This document shows, piece by piece, positions 60,481 to 64,000 of a DNA stretch of 64,000 nt. The stretch lies in NCBI GenBank assembly GCA_016748015.1, contig JAAOMT010000705.1, forward strand, positions 37,222-101,221, written 5' to 3'. Positions within the stretch are counted from its first letter, which is position 1. Each line of letters opens with the position of its first letter. Both the position numbers and the translations under genes were made by a program. The DNA is from Geosiphon pyriformis. Taxonomy: Eukaryota > Glomeromycota > Glomeromycetes > Archaeosporales > Geosiphonaceae. The notes under the pieces are model-generated. The model searched no databases, was not told the DNA's origin, and saw only the letters and a program-made list of their open reading frames with translations.

Positions 60481-60516
60481 TCACACACACTTGAACAAAA
60501 AAATTATAATTTTAAA

Positions 60517-61071
60517 ATGAAACAAAAGCGAAATTTTTTTTGTTTATTCATTATAATTATCACACTTCTTGCGTTGTCATCTTTCACGTTAGCAACACCA
60601 GATAAACAAACAACTGATAAGGGTTGCCCACACGCCAAAAAATGTCCGTACATTGCAAAAATCCAAGCTGGTGAAACACCTGATCCGGTAGATTGGTCCA
60701 CCACCAAATGTCCTATGGCAAATGGGAAATGCCCTTACTTTGAAGAATTAAAAAAACGAGCAGAAGCAAATGATGGGAAATTAGAGTTGGCAGGTGTAGA
60801 TGGTGTTACTGCTGGTAGTGGATGTCCTTATATTGAAAAGTGTCCACATTTCCAGAGTAGTAAGGATGGGAAAGAAGGAAAGTTCAGTGAGGATTATTTG
60901 AAGGAGTATCAAAAAGCTCATGGTGGGGATGTTTCCAAATGTCCTTATTTAAATAAATCTGACAAGGAAGATAGTGACGAAATTAAGTGTCCTCATTTAC
61001 AAAAATTGAAAAAGGAACGGGATGCAAAGGAAGAGAATGTGAAATCGGAGGAAAAAAAGGAGGAATTGTAA
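60517..61071 (+). CDS. Secreted or ER Cys-Pro repeat protein
   Basis: 184 aa from ATG 60517. The frame is open for 18 more codons upstream but without an ATG there. Residues 1-26 are a signal peptide: MKQKRN, a hydrophobic core (FIIIITLLALSSF) and a cleavage site after T-L-A26. The mature part has eight cysteines (37, 43, 65, 72, 103, 109, 142, 158) and every one is followed by Pro, then Tyr, His or Met. The motifs pair as GCPHAKKCPY, KCPMANGKCPY and GCPYIEKCPH, with two singles near the C-terminus. CP dipeptides with an aromatic or His next are the heme-regulatory motif pattern, so heme or metal binding is possible. The tail is highly charged and ends K-K-E-E-L, close to a K/H-D-E-L ER-retention signal. 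No intron is needed. I know of no family match. Confidence 0.82.
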   Translation: MKQKRNFFCLFIIIITLLALSSFTLATPDKQTTDKGCPHAKKCPYIAKIQAGETPDPVDWSTTKCPMANGKCPYFEELKKRAEANDGKLELAGVDGVTAGSGCPYIEKCPHFQSSKDGKEGKFSEDYLKEYQKAHGGDVSKCPYLNKSDKEDSDEIKCPHLQKLKKERDAKEENVKSEEKKEEL

Positions 61072-61971
61072 ATATTTAGTCTAAATTTAATATGTTTACA
61101 TATATTTGTGAATAGAAAATTTTCTAGTGAATTCTTTTGGATTTTAATTTAATGAAACTTTAAAATGTTAAACTTGCTATTGAAACGCTGCTGGGTAAAA
61201 ATGATCAAATTTCAAAAATTTAATCTCCTTCAATTGTGCTTCTTACTACTGGGGATTTTTAAACCTAAAAAAGGGTCAATGTCTTTATAAAAAACTTGAA
61301 GCCTATATTGTTAAAATAAACCTCATAAAATGAAGGGCTCAATTTTAGATTTGATCGATGGTATATTAAGTTAAACTTTGAAAAATGCGGACCTTAAAAT
61401 TCAGGGGTTAGGCGCAGAAAGGTTTGCCACTGCGATAAATTCTATTAATACACGAAATTGCGATCTTTATTTCGTTTTTGAAATAGATTTGCTTGTTAAG
61501 GTTGAATTCATTCTGAAAAATGTGCATTATAAGGTGATTTATCAAATATTGTTGAAATTTGAGGGCAACTCTTAACTTTTACTTTGGTTTCACTAGCATT
61601 AAGAACTACCCTCTTGTAATGTGAAAATATTAAGAAGCAAAGAAATTTGGAAAAAAAAGAGGATGCACATGATCAATTTAACAATATTTAAAGGAGCATT
61701 TAAAGATAAGTGTTAATAAAATGAAGATTATAAGCAAAGGGATAAAAATTCGTGGAAAGAAATAATCTTTATAATATGAAATATTAACTCTACATTAGAT
61801 AAATGGAAACGTTAATTAAAAAAAGCCAAGCTTTAAAGTATAAAAATGGATAAAGATGTTTGAAAAACTAAATAATTAAAATCATTTGAAGAGCAAAACA
61901 AAAGCAAAAAGAAATAAGGAATTCTTAATTTTCTGAAAATAAAATGTGATCAAGAATCAAGGGCTCGATAT

Positions 61972-62002
<31 letters not shown>

Positions 62003-62345
62003 CTATATTGGTTTCAAAAGATTTTAATTTAGCTGAAAAGCCATATTTTCAAAAATTAACAGATATTCATAATATTTATACATCGAAAAAGTTTTTTTTA
62101 ACATGAATTCCCCTTTTCATTACAAACGTCGAAAATTAGATACTCAGCAACAGGAACAACAATAAAACAGAAGCGTAAATTGAAAGTTTAAATAAGTTAA
62201 TAAAGTGAAATAGCTTACAGCAATAAACTTTATTGTAAAAGAAAAATTTAAAACAGAGAAGGTAAATAAAATTGTCTCAGAATTCGTTGTGTATTTTTCG
62301 AAACCGCCTATTATATAAAAAAATCACAATTCGACTTGCAGTAAA
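61072..62345. other. Intergenic region
   Basis: No gene recognised. A plus-strand frame at 61378-61575 starts with TTG and has no coding features. A (TGA)n microsatellite occupies 61973-62002. Confidence 0.5.
61973..62002. repeat. (TGA)n microsatellite
   Basis: About ten uninterrupted TGA/GAT units in non-coding sequence. Confidence 0.9.
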
Positions 62346-62698
62346 TTAGGAAGTTTGTGGCATATATGAAAAGTGAAATGTTGGTTCTATTAATTCCTCT
62401 TTTCTATTGAAATTAAGGTTTTGTCCTTCGAGAATTGTATGTTGCCTATTAGTTGGTTGATTAGGAGGAGGAGGAGGAGGAGGAGGAGGAGGAGTGATTT
62501 GACGAATTTCTGTAGCATTTCGAATTAATACATTACTTGTTGAAGGAGTGTACGCTCCTTGGTTAGAACTTAAGAAATGACTTTTTTGAGACATATTATT
62601 GAATAATAATTTGATTTTTTTAGGATGTCTATTTGTAGCTGAGGAAGGCAAAGATGACAAAATTTGGGATAGTGAGAGGTATTTTATAGTTGAGATTT
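62346..62698 (-). CDS. Possible terminal exon, Pro-rich protein (partial)
   Basis: The minus frame is open from a strong acceptor (nine Ts then CAG, exon starting at 62698) to TAG/TAA at 62346, about 117 codons. It reads ISTIKYLSLSQILSSLP, NRHPKKIKLLFNNMSQKSH, SNQGAYTPSTSNVLIRNATE, a run of ten prolines from the (GGA)n repeat, then NQPTNRQHTILEGQNLNF and a Glu/Pro end. Composition outside the Pro run is coding-like and CpG is present. No donor exon could be placed upstream; candidates near 62895 (GTAAGC) do not keep frame. No domain is recognised. It could instead be chance around a microsatellite. Confidence 0.38.
62464..62492. repeat. (GGA)n microsatellite
   Basis: About ten GGA units, read as a ten-proline run on the minus strand in the candidate exon. 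Confidence 0.9.
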
Positions 62699-62701
62699 CT
62701 G

Positions 62702-64000
<1,299 letters not shown>

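Noticed and set aside
60463-60516. Upstream extension of the Cys-Pro protein
   Set aside because: The extra codons have no ATG, and starting at 60517 places a normal signal peptide at the N-terminus.

Overview
The window looks like nuclear DNA of an arbuscular mycorrhizal fungus, most likely Rhizophagus irregularis or a close relative. This is inferred from several things: the very high A+T content, LINE proteins of a type I recognise from Rhizophagus, short introns with fungal-type splice sites, and fungal housekeeping-type genes. No database search was run. It splits into two unlike parts near 51 kb.

Positions 1 to about 49.5 kb are a graveyard of nested retrotransposons, almost free of CpG and full of stops. 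A plus-strand Ty3/gypsy element (A) runs from about 3.3 kb through gag, protease, a dUTPase-like domain, RT, RNase H and integrase. A full-length LINE (L1, 9591-16376) with a 12-bp target duplication cuts its integrase in two, and the integrase C-terminus resumes at 16.39 kb. A second, 5'-incomplete LINE copy (L3, minus, 17.93-22.59 kb) abuts an LTR-flanked element (22595-26468). That element holds only a truncated dUTPase region and an 87-bp tandem array. A lone related LTR (26528-27488) and a second full-length LINE (L2, minus, 27494-34257) follow. Two minus-strand gypsy elements come next: B (35359-44737, both LTRs and a primer binding site visible) has inserted into the RNase H region of C, whose integrase lies at 34.3-35.15 kb and whose RT and gag lie at 44.8-48 kb. 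A tiny LINE 3' end sits at 49.2 kb. Each of the six reverse transcriptases has lost at least one catalytic Asp by D-to-N change.

From about 51.3 kb CpG returns and ordinary genes appear. A two-exon pirin-family protein is at 51.8-52.7 kb (minus). A multi-exon nuclear-looking protein of unknown family is at 54.5-56.4 kb (minus). A BAG-domain Hsp70 co-chaperone gene is at 58.7-60.0 kb (plus), with two near-ideal heat-shock elements and a TATA box upstream. A secreted or ER protein in which every mature cysteine is followed by proline is at 60.5-61.1 kb (plus). Two weaker coding candidates are at 60.3 kb and 62.3-62.7 kb (both minus). The window ends inside a GA repeat longer than 180 bp.

The transposon half encodes nothing that looks functional. 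In the gene half, the clearest functional story is the heat-shock control of the BAG co-chaperone. The most intriguing uncharacterised product is the Cys-Pro repeat protein.
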